Position numbers and translations under genes: made by a program
Shown here: piece after piece, positions 1 through 5,179 of the stretch
Numbering within the stretch: the first letter of the stretch is position 1
Layout of the letters: every line of letters starts with the position of its first letter
Origin: an uncultured Ruminococcus sp.
GTDB lineage: Bacteria; Bacillota; Clostridia; Oscillospirales; Ruminococcaceae
Length of the DNA stretch: 8,043 nucleotides
NCBI GenBank assembly: GCA_937926145.1
Contig: CALANW010000168.1
Coordinates: 1-8,043, forward strand
Reading direction: 5' to 3'
Notes under the pieces: generated by a model
Database searches by the model: none
Seen by the model: only the letters and a program-made list of their open reading frames with translations
What the model was told of the DNA's origin: nothing

Positions 1-45
1 TGGCTTTATATCTCTCAACTTTTGTTGGGGATAACTTTATTATAC

Positions 46-51
46 GAGGAG
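46..51 (+). promoter_or_regulatory. Ribosome binding site of murC (supports TTG start)
   Basis: GAGGAG lies 7 nt before the TTG at 59. It is the only good Shine-Dalgarno sequence near the 5' end of the frame, so it decides for the TTG start. The 45 bases before it contain no clear -35/-10 pair; a small hairpin can be drawn at 14-29 (CTCAAC, loop TTTT, GTTGGG), but it has no T-tract. The murC promoter is therefore probably outside the window. Confidence 0.75.
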
Positions 52-58
52 AAAAGCT

Positions 59-1468
59 TTGGGAAAATTCGATAAGTCCGTCCTTGACGGAAAGAAGCAT
101 ATACATTTTATCGGTATCGGCGGCTCGGGAATGTACCCGTTGGCGCAGATACTTCATTCAAAGGGTTATTATCTTAGCGGCTCGGACAATAACGAGACCG
201 ATACACTTGCGGCTGTAAGAGCAATGGGTATCCCTGTTTTTCTCGGTCAGAGGGCTGAGAATATCGAGGGCGCTGACCTCATCGTTCACACGGCGGCGAT
301 AATGGCGGATAATCCCGAGCTTATTGCGGCAAAGGCGAGCGGTGTTCCCGTGCTTGAACGGAGCGACCTGCTTGCTATCATCACTGCGCAGTTCGGAAAC
401 ACGGTCTGCGTGAGCGGCACGCACGGCAAGACGACCACAAGCTCGATGATAACGCAGATATTGAAGAAAAAGGGCATCGACATCACCGCAGTTATCGGCG
501 GAAAGCTGCCCTTGATACACGGAAGCGGAATTGCAGGAAAGTCCGACATTATGGTCTGCGAAGCCTGCGAATTTATGGATCATTTTCTGAAGCTTTCGTC
601 CGATGTGAGCGTTATCCTCAATGTTGACGCCGATCATCTTGATTATTTCGGCAGTCTTGAAAACGTGATAAAGTCGTTCCGCACATTTGCGGAGCAGACT
701 TCGCGAGCAATAATCGTCAACGGCAGTGATGAAAATTCGATGAAGGCTGTCAGCGGCTTGAAAAACAAGTGCGAGATAATCACTTTCGGCAAGGACAAAA
801 GCTGCGATTACTACCCCGAAAATATCCGTCACATAAGCGGACTTGAAACGGCTTTCGACCTTATGCACAAGGGTGAAAAGCTCGGTGAGATAACCATTCA
901 CGTCCCCGGTGAACACAATGTTCTCAATGCAGTTGCGGCCGCGGCGGCTTCGATATACGAGGGCGCAACGGCGGAAGACGTTCGCATTGGGCTTTCCGAT
1001 TTTCACGGTTCGCAGAGGCGTTTTGAGAAGTATGGCGATGTCGGCGGAGTTACCGTTGTCGATGATTACGGTCATCACCCTGCTGAAATTGCTGTCACGC
1101 TCAAAGCCGCAAAGGGACTTGGCTACAAGCGCGTATGGGCGGTGCACCAGCCGTTCACATTCTCGCGCACGGCAATGCTCACGGACGATTTTGCAAAGGC
1201 GCTTTCCATTGCCGACAAGGTAGTGCTCACCTCGATAATGGGTTCGCGCGAAAAGAACACCTACGGCATACACACGAGTGCGCTCGGCGAAAAGATAGAC
1301 GGCGCAAAGTGGTTCGATGAGGAAGAACACGATAAAAACTTTGAACTTTGCGCCGAATACGTTGCGGAAAATGCGCAGGTGGGCGACCTCGTTGTGACGC
1401 TCGGCTGCGGCGACGTAAACAAGCTTGCGCGTTTGATACTGAAAAAATTGGAAGAAAAGGAGCAGTAA
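59..1468 (+). CDS. murC: UDP-N-acetylmuramate--L-alanine ligase (MurC)
   Basis: Cytoplasmic Mur ligase that uses ATP to join L-alanine to UDP-N-acetylmuramic acid, the first amino-acid step of peptidoglycan stem-peptide synthesis. The 469 residues match the usual MurC length and three-domain order. The N-terminal UDP-substrate domain has GIGGSGM at residues 19-25. The central ATPase domain has the P-loop GTHGKTTT (120-127), EACE (168-171) and DADHLDYF (190-197). The C-terminal domain has DDYGHHPAEI (335-344, normally YAHHP), QPFTFSRT (364-371) and GCGDV (450-454 region). These motifs separate it from MurD, MurE and MurF. Start is TTG, chosen for the GAGGAG 7 nt upstream. The stop is 1 nt before the lexA ATG, so the two are almost certainly co-transcribed. 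What is seen: motifs and length. The enzyme activity is inferred from the family. Confidence 0.95.
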   Translation: MGKFDKSVLDGKKHIHFIGIGGSGMYPLAQILHSKGYYLSGSDNNETDTLAAVRAMGIPVFLGQRAENIEGADLIVHTAAIMADNPELIAAKASGVPVLERSDLLAIITAQFGNTVCVSGTHGKTTTSSMITQILKKKGIDITAVIGGKLPLIHGSGIAGKSDIMVCEACEFMDHFLKLSSDVSVILNVDADHLDYFGSLENVIKSFRTFAEQTSRAIIVNGSDENSMKAVSGLKNKCEIITFGKDKSCDYYPENIRHISGLETAFDLMHKGEKLGEITIHVPGEHNVLNAVAAAAASIYEGATAEDVRIGLSDFHGSQRRFEKYGDVGGVTVVDDYGHHPAEIAVTLKAAKGLGYKRVWAVHQPFTFSRTAMLTDDFAKALSIADKVVLTSIMGSREKNTYGIHTSALGEKIDGAKWFDEEEHDKNFELCAEYVAENAQVGDLVVTLGCGDVNKLARLILKKLEEKEQ

Positions 1469-1469
1469 A

Positions 1470-2048
1470 ATGAACGATAAGGAAAAAAGAGTTTTTGATT
1501 TCGTAAAGGAAAGAGTCGAAAACGGTATCGCACCGTCGATAAGGGAAATTTGTGCTGCTCTTGATATCCGCTCGACCTCAACGGCGGCGAGATATGTGAA
1601 CAGCCTTGTTGCGGAGGGCTATCTTGAAAAGGTGGACGGCTGCAACAGAGCGATAAAGCTTGCAGGCAGGGGCGCGTCAAAGATACCTCTTGTCGGAACG
1701 ATAACGGCAGGTCAGCCTATCACGGCGGTTCAGGACATCACCGAATATATCAATTTCCACGAGGAAAAAAGCTACAGCGGCGAGCTTTTCGCGCTCAAGG
1801 TAAGGGGCGAAAGTATGATAAATGCTGCAATTCTCAACGGCGATATCGTTGTTGTTGAAAAATGCTCGTCCGCACACAACGGCGAGATAGTTGCGGCTCT
1901 CGTCAACGGTGAGGAAGCAACCGTAAAGACTTTCTACAAAGAAAACGGACACTACCGCTTGCAGCCCGAGAACGACACAATGGACCCTATAATCGTTGAT
2001 AACTGCGAGATAATCGGCAGAGTTGTTGCCGTAATGAGGTACTTATAA
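1470..2048 (+). CDS. lexA: LexA SOS repressor
   Basis: Repressor of the DNA-damage (SOS) regulon, which cleaves itself when stimulated by RecA filaments. The 192 residues have the LexA layout. An N-terminal winged helix (about 1-65) contains the recognition part SIREICAALDI (23-33), followed by a wing around EGYLEKVDG. The linker begins near 67. The S24-peptidase core starts at IPLVG (72-76). The self-cleavage bond is A80-G81 in TITAGQP. The catalytic Ser is S115 in VRGESM and the general-base Lys is K153 in ATVKTF. All functional residues are present, so it should be inducible. The ATG has AAGGAG about 8 nt upstream, inside the end of murC. It lies between murC and a CPBP protease with gaps of 1 and 2 nt. 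I found no Gram-positive SOS box (GAAC-4-GTTC type) in the 58 bases upstream of murC, so autoregulation is not visible here. Confidence 0.94.
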   Translation: MNDKEKRVFDFVKERVENGIAPSIREICAALDIRSTSTAARYVNSLVAEGYLEKVDGCNRAIKLAGRGASKIPLVGTITAGQPITAVQDITEYINFHEEKSYSGELFALKVRGESMINAAILNGDIVVVEKCSSAHNGEIVAALVNGEEATVKTFYKENGHYRLQPENDTMDPIIVDNCEIIGRVVAVMRYL

Positions 2049-2050
2049 AA

Positions 2051-3046
2051 ATGACGGAAAATGACGTAATTCTTGACAGAGATATCGCCCCCGACTGTGC
2101 GGAACGCAAAAAGCTCCGCAAGCTTTACAATAAAGTCGGCGGCGCGATGACCATACAGTATGTTCTGCTGTATGTGATGTATTTTCTGCTCACGGTGCTG
2201 CTCACGCCGTTCATCACCGAGGAAACGAATCCCGAAACGGGACTGGAGATAGTCGGCTGGGCGGAAGAGTTCGCGATGTACTTTGCACCCGTTCTCGGGT
2301 CGGTGATAATGTTTTTCGCGTTCAATGCCGTGAACAAGGTAAACAGCAGGGCGATGTTCAACGCGCGGAACGTGACGGTCGGAATGTTGGGGCGGTGCGT
2401 TCTTATGGCGTTTGCGTTCCACGCAGTGGGAATAGCGCTGGAGTACGGCGTTGACTTCATTCTGTACAATACAGGGTACGAAGTTACTTCGTTCGATTAT
2501 GAAACGAAGAACGATGCCGCAACTGTTCTGATAGATGTTATATCCTCGGTCATAGCCGCGCCGATAGCGGAGGAGATGTTCTTCCGCGGAGTTGTGCTGA
2601 AACAGACTTCAAGGGTGAGCGCGCGGTTCGGGATAGTTTTCTCGGCGGTGATGTTCGGACTTATGCACGGAAATCCGTATCAGTTCGTTATGGCGACGGT
2701 GATAGGACTTTATTTTGGCTACATAACGGTAAAAACGGACTCGCTGATACCATCGATCGTGTGTCATATCGCGATAAACGGAATGATGAGCGTGAGCGAT
2801 GTTATCGGTCTGCTTGGCGAAGAGATCGGGAACGTATCATTTTTCGCGGTCTATGCAGTCGAGATACTGCTCGGTGTTCTCGGAATATGGCTTTATAAGA
2901 AAAGCGGAGAAAAAGCAAAGCTTCCGCCTTACACTGAGTATCACAAAAAGCGCACACTGCCGATAATAATTACTTCGGTATGGGTGCTTATTGTGACGGG
3001 ACTTTATATATATGATATTGTTGGTTCGGTGGAAGCGGCTTTATAA
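2051..3046 (+). CDS. CPBP family intramembrane glutamic protease
   Basis: Polytopic membrane protein of the CPBP (CAAX protease and bacteriocin-processing, Abi/Rce1) family, 331 residues. The family signature is complete: EEMFFR (E174, E175, R179), FGLMHGN with H206, and HIAINGM with H239 and N243, which together form the active site in this family. Hydrophobic stretches suggest roughly eight to nine membrane helices (about 34-54, 74-94, 112-132, 154-172, 193-226, 232-250, 265-283, 304-322), with a charged cytoplasmic N-terminus. Family members cleave within the membrane or act in bacteriocin self-immunity; the substrate here cannot be told. The ATG sits 2 nt after lexA with GAGGT about 10 nt upstream. 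It is the last gene of the operon and is followed by repeats and a terminator. SOS involvement would be guesswork: the gene is co-transcribed with lexA, but no SOS box is seen. Confidence 0.88.
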   Translation: MTENDVILDRDIAPDCAERKKLRKLYNKVGGAMTIQYVLLYVMYFLLTVLLTPFITEETNPETGLEIVGWAEEFAMYFAPVLGSVIMFFAFNAVNKVNSRAMFNARNVTVGMLGRCVLMAFAFHAVGIALEYGVDFILYNTGYEVTSFDYETKNDAATVLIDVISSVIAAPIAEEMFFRGVVLKQTSRVSARFGIVFSAVMFGLMHGNPYQFVMATVIGLYFGYITVKTDSLIPSIVCHIAINGMMSVSDVIGLLGEEIGNVSFFAVYAVEILLGVLGIWLYKKSGEKAKLPPYTEYHKKRTLPIIITSVWVLIVTGLYIYDIVGSVEAAL

Positions 3047-3070
3047 ATGCGGAATTCGGAATGCGGAATT
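3047..3070. repeat. Pair of 10-bp direct repeats after the CPBP gene
   Basis: ATGCGGAATT occurs at 3047-3056 and again at 3061-3070, separated by CGGA (14-bp period), starting at the first base after the CPBP stop codon. A short hairpin follows (TTTGC 3074-3078, GCAAA 3082-3086). Such GGAATT-rich spacers recur in intergenic regions of gut Clostridia (recall, not checked). Function unknown. Confidence 0.6.
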
Positions 3071-3110
3071 AGTTTTGCTCCGCAAATTTACGCTGAGAAC
3101 CCAATTTCCA

Positions 3111-3185
3111 TAGGGGCGGATTCTATATCCGACCGTTATGATCCACGAAATTACGACAGAATTTCTGTAGGGACGAGCCTGTCCC
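3111..3185. repeat. Two related TAGGGRCG palindromic units (REP-like intergenic repeat)
   Basis: Unit 1 begins TAGGGGCG at 3111, with arms CGGAT (3117-3121) and ATCCG (3127-3131) around TCTAT, extended by outer GG/CC pairs. Unit 2 begins TAGGGACG at 3168, with arms GGGAC (3170-3174) and GTCCC (3181-3185) around GAGCCT. Between them is another perfect dyad, ACAGAA (3156-3161) and TTCTGT (3163-3168), with a single central T. The shared start and shared fold suggest two copies of one interspersed element. No reading frame of note crosses this stretch. Confidence 0.55.
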
Positions 3186-3232
3186 GAATAGCGCCAGCGA
3201 TTTTTGGGTGAATATATTTCTGGTAATTGTTT

Positions 3233-3262
3233 GGAGTCGAATGATTTTATTCGACTCCTTTT
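3233..3262 (+). terminator. Intrinsic terminator of the murC-lexA-CPBP operon
   Basis: A perfect 10-bp stem (GGAGTCGAAT 3233-3242, ATTCGACTCC 3249-3258) with a GATTTT loop is followed by TTTTCATTT. The T-tract lies only on the plus-strand exit side, so it terminates transcription coming from the CPBP gene about 190 nt upstream. The repeats at 3047-3185 would be in that transcript's 3' UTR. Confidence 0.85.
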
Positions 3263-3290
3263 CATTTGCTTGTGGGAGTGATTGGCGGAT

Positions 3291-3331
3291 ACAACAAAAA
3301 GCATCCTTTGAAATGACTCAAAGAATGCTTT
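3291..3331 (-). terminator. Intrinsic terminator of the darT-darG operon
   Basis: Read on the minus strand, a 13-position stem with one mismatch (3331-3319 pairing with 3310-3298, core AAGCAT/ATGCTT and CTTTG/CAAAG) and an 8-nt loop leads into TTTTTGTTGT (complement of 3300-3291). It begins 8 nt after the darG stop codon. Its position and T-tract fit rho-independent termination of darG. Confidence 0.82.
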
Positions 3332-3338
3332 GATTGTA

Positions 3339-4373
3339 TTAGTTGTTTACCATTTTATACCCGCAGAATGTTTTTTGAATAAAACCGGCTTGTTCTAATT
3401 CATTGATCGCAGATATTATAGCTGTTTCAGAAAAGCGCTTTGCTTTATCTTCTGACCATTGTTTAAACTCAGCAATTATTTCTTCCGTTGTAGCACAGTG
3501 CGTTTGCTGAATTATAAATAAAGCAGTTCCGGCACCTTCGACAGAAACACTATCTGAAAAATGATTTGTAAACGCTGCTGCTTTACTAATAAAGGGTGTG
3601 TAAAACTCCATTTTTTTCAATGTTGTTTCACTGATCAGCTTTTTCATGAGAATTTCATACGCTTCGTTGGTGTTCTTTACCTTGTGGTATTTTTCAAACT
3701 CTTTGATCTGTTTAGAAATAACATCAATGTCGTGATCGTATGGACCATACTTGCCTTTTACGAAGCGAAAGTAATCGGTATTAGATAAAACATTCATAAA
3801 GTAAGCGGTTTTTTGCAGGCAAATTCTATTAAAGTGTATTTCGTCCGGCAAAAGATGGAATTTTATTTGCATTAGTATCAAAGCTGAAAATGAAAGCTGT
3901 GGTTCAGCTGCAGGAATTGCTTGATAGTTTGTTGAGGGTTCGTATATATATATTTCAACATCGTCATCAAAACAGTTTAATTTCTGAATGATAACTTGTT
4001 TGACTTCATTCCAGTTTAAACCGCCGTTGCCGCTGCCTAAAGGAGGAATGGCAATAGAAGTGATGTGCTTCTCCTTAATTAAATCTTTCAATGCATCCAG
4101 GCCTGATACAATATATTCCATTTTTGATTTTTCACGCCATTTATTTTTAGTCGGGAAATTCACGATCAGCTTTGAATTTTCTGAGTAACTGAAAAGTATC
4201 CCGGGCTGGAGCTGGTGCGATCTGCATTTCTTTACATATTCAGCGTTCATATTGGGATAACGCAGCTTAAACTGATAAGCAATACCTTTTCCCATATATC
4301 CTTCGCAGTTGACAGTATTAACAAGAGCAAAAGCATCAGATTCAAACAAATTACCAACTACAAAGTTGATCAT
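3339..4373 (-). CDS. darG: DarG antitoxin: macrodomain DNA ADP-ribosyl glycohydrolase with DarT-binding C-terminal domain
   Basis: Antitoxin of the DarT-DarG pair. In this family the N-terminal macrodomain removes ADP-ribose from DNA, and the C-terminal domain binds and blocks DarT. Residues 1-150 form the macrodomain with the DarG-type signatures: GNLFESDAFALVNTVNC (7-23), GYMGKGIAYQFK (25-36), NFPTKNKWR (72-80; K76 aligns with the catalytic Lys of Thermus DarG as I recall it) and IPPLGSGNGGLNW (109-121). Residues about 165-344 carry the second DarG hallmark: LQKTAYFM (186-193), FVKGKYGPYDHDID (204-217), and near the end FKQWSEDKAKRF (303-314) followed by a winged-helix-like segment (316-335). 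The total of 344 aa is normal for full-length DarG. ATG start with AAGGAGG 6 nt upstream. It lies 62 nt after darT on the same strand, and its composition is clearly more AT-rich than the flanking operons. All expected residues are present, so it looks functional. Confidence 0.93.
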   Translation of the reverse strand: MINFVVGNLFESDAFALVNTVNCEGYMGKGIAYQFKLRYPNMNAEYVKKCRSHQLQPGILFSYSENSKLIVNFPTKNKWREKSKMEYIVSGLDALKDLIKEKHITSIAIPPLGSGNGGLNWNEVKQVIIQKLNCFDDDVEIYIYEPSTNYQAIPAAEPQLSFSALILMQIKFHLLPDEIHFNRICLQKTAYFMNVLSNTDYFRFVKGKYGPYDHDIDVISKQIKEFEKYHKVKNTNEAYEILMKKLISETTLKKMEFYTPFISKAAAFTNHFSDSVSVEGAGTALFIIQQTHCATTEEIIAEFKQWSEDKAKRFSETAIISAINELEQAGFIQKTFCGYKMVNN

Positions 4374-4379
4374 GATTTT

Positions 4380-4386
4380 CCTCCTT
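4380..4386 (-). promoter_or_regulatory. Strong ribosome binding site of darG
   Basis: On the minus strand AAGGAGG lies 6 nt before the darG ATG. This is a near-perfect Shine-Dalgarno sequence, compared with the weaker AGGAAGGA before darT. It would favour more antitoxin than toxin from the same mRNA (inference). Confidence 0.8.
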
Positions 4387-4410
4387 TCAGTAGATGTTAT
4401 TAGAAAAATT

Positions 4411-4425
4411 TGACGAAAACCGTCA
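4411..4425 (-). promoter_or_regulatory. Small hairpin with T-run in the darT-darG gap (possible attenuator)
   Basis: TGACG (4411-4415) and CGTCA (4421-4425) form a 5-bp stem with a 5-nt loop. On the minus strand the stem is followed by AAATTTTTC. It could be a weak terminator or a pause/processing site that lowers read-through from toxin to antitoxin. The stem is short, so this is tentative. The rest of the 62-nt gap shows no promoter that I can defend. Confidence 0.35.
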
Positions 4426-4435
4426 TTTGGGGTGG

Positions 4436-5026
4436 TTATCCAAAGAATGTATCTCCAATATGAACTCTAATGTGATGGATTCTATTTTGATTGAGTATAT
4501 CTTCAACATAGTCTTTGTCAGTTTCATCTTTAACATAAATGATAGAAATATCACGGATATTTACTTTATCTTTAATTAAACATTCAGCCATTCTAACTTG
4601 ACTATTGTATCCTGTATTTCCCTGCTTTAATTCCATTGTGTCCCAATCTATTATATTTATACCTTCGAAATATGAATAAATTTGTGGTTGCATATTACTT
4701 AACGGATGTGCAGGAAGTATCAACGCATCACATTTTTCTGCCCTATCTCTGTACATACATAGGAAAATAAATGATTCATCCGGATGATCATATCTTATTT
4801 TATAATCAAATGTTGTTCTGGGGTGAAAATGGAAGGGCACAAAGACATCTAAACCGTTTTTGATACGTCCTTCAATGATTTGTGGATCAGCTACATCTTC
4901 AAAAGGCAAATTTTGAGATATGATTTTAGCACGAGAAAGCAAGCCGTTTTTAATTATCGATTCGAGGTTCTTAAGTTTTGTTTGATGATACAACAGACAG
5001 CCATCTTTAATGCTTTTAGGACTCAT
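4436..5026 (-). CDS. darT: DarT toxin: DNA ADP-ribosyltransferase (DUF4433 family)
   Basis: Toxin that uses NAD+ to attach ADP-ribose to single-stranded DNA bases, blocking replication. Its mark is reversed by DarG, encoded next to it. With the ATG at 5026 it has 196 residues, close to the usual DarT size. DarT features: YHQTKLKNLESIIKNGLL (13-30), matching the family's YHIT..NL..I...GL NAD-site start with H14; VPFHFHPRTTFDY (63-75), matching VPFYF.PR.P; and AECLIKD (147-153), where E148 sits where the family's catalytic Glu is found. The reading frame extends further upstream to a TTG at 5092, but that TTG is the -35 box of the gene's own promoter, while the ATG at 5026 has AGGAAGGA 8 nt before it. 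Whether it belongs to the thymidine- or guanosine-modifying subgroup cannot be decided by eye. It is somewhat divergent from the textbook sequences, but pairing with an unmistakable DarG makes the call firm. Confidence 0.88.
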   Translation of the reverse strand: MSPKSIKDGCLLYHQTKLKNLESIIKNGLLSRAKIISQNLPFEDVADPQIIEGRIKNGLDVFVPFHFHPRTTFDYKIRYDHPDESFIFLCMYRDRAEKCDALILPAHPLSNMQPQIYSYFEGINIIDWDTMELKQGNTGYNSQVRMAECLIKDKVNIRDISIIYVKDETDKDYVEDILNQNRIHHIRVHIGDTFFG

Positions 5027-5033
5027 AATTACG

Positions 5034-5042
5034 TTCCTTCCT
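5034..5042 (-). promoter_or_regulatory. Ribosome binding site of darT (sets start at 5026)
   Basis: AGGAAGGAA on the minus strand ends 8 nt before the ATG at 5026. No comparable site precedes the TTG at 5092. Together with the promoter position it fixes the shorter toxin. Confidence 0.78.
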
Positions 5043-5043
5043 A

Positions 5044-5077
5044 AATTATGATATACTATATACAGTATATCATAATT
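5044..5077. promoter_or_regulatory. 34-bp perfect inverted repeat over the darT promoter (candidate operator)
   Basis: Arms AATTATGATATACT (5044-5057) and AGTATATCATAATT (5064-5077) are exact reverse complements, separated by the 6-nt spacer ATATAC. The minus-strand -10 box TATACT lies in one arm and the expected transcription start (about 5056-5058) is at the edge of the other. Most of one arm would therefore not be transcribed, and the repeat acts more plausibly as DNA bound by a dimeric repressor than as an RNA hairpin. The binding protein is not identified. DarG, alone or with DarT, is one candidate because toxin-antitoxin operons often regulate themselves. Confidence 0.7.
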
Positions 5078-5092
5078 CTTATTTCTTTTCAA
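5064..5092 (-). promoter_or_regulatory. Sigma-A type promoter of darT-darG
   Basis: On the minus strand, -35 TTGAAA (5092-5087), a 17-bp spacer and -10 TATACT (5069-5064). Five of six bases match consensus in each hexamer, at ideal spacing. The predicted start near 5057 gives a leader of about 31 nt before the ATG at 5026. The -10 lies within the inverted repeat at 5044-5077, so occupancy of that repeat should block polymerase. Confidence 0.82.
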
Positions 5093-5137
5093 TACCTTTC
5101 AGGTCTTTTTTAATTCATAATTTCCCACTCCTTCGTC

Positions 5138-5166
5138 TTGACAAAAAACGCCGATTAAGGTATAAT
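5138..5166 (+). promoter_or_regulatory. Perfect consensus sigma-A promoter before the TauE/SafE permease
   Basis: TTGACA (5138-5143), 17-bp spacer, TATAAT (5161-5166): full consensus at both hexamers with optimal spacing, so probably a strong constitutive promoter. The expected start of transcription is around 5172-5174. It is divergent from the darT promoter; the two -35 boxes are 45 bp apart. It probably drives the permease, ybaK, the small membrane protein and perhaps the OPT gene. Confidence 0.9.
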
Positions 5167-5179
5167 ATTGCTGAAAAAT

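Noticed and set aside
158..1330. Long minus-strand reading frame (390 aa) opposite murC
   Set aside because: It overlaps an unmistakable MurC, has no ribosome binding site at its start, and its product shows no family motif; it is a shadow of GC-biased codon use.
3041..3304. 87-aa minus-strand reading frame across the intergenic repeats
   Set aside because: It runs through the palindromes and both terminator regions, has no ribosome binding site, and the product is basic and low in recognisable structure.
3339..4373. Reading this gene as a stand-alone macrodomain (ALC1-like/YmdB-type) protein
   Set aside because: The NFPTK and MGKGIA motifs, the KGKYGPY-containing C-terminal domain and the adjacent DUF4433 gene all point to DarG specifically.
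5052..5070. Resemblance of the darT operator to an E. coli type LexA box (TATATACAGTA half-site)
   Set aside because: Only one half matches, the match follows from the TA-rich palindrome, and the Gram-positive LexA encoded here is expected to read a GAAC-4-GTTC type site.
5110..5133. Minus-strand AAGGAG followed by ATG AAT TAA upstream of the darT promoter
   Set aside because: A two-codon frame with a good ribosome binding site could be a leader peptide or gene remnant, but no promoter is seen that would transcribe it, so it is not called.
5064..5168. Starts at TTG 5092 (darT) and TTG 5168 (permease) given by the longest open frames
   Set aside because: Both lie in promoter elements or ahead of the expected transcription start, and neither has a ribosome binding site.
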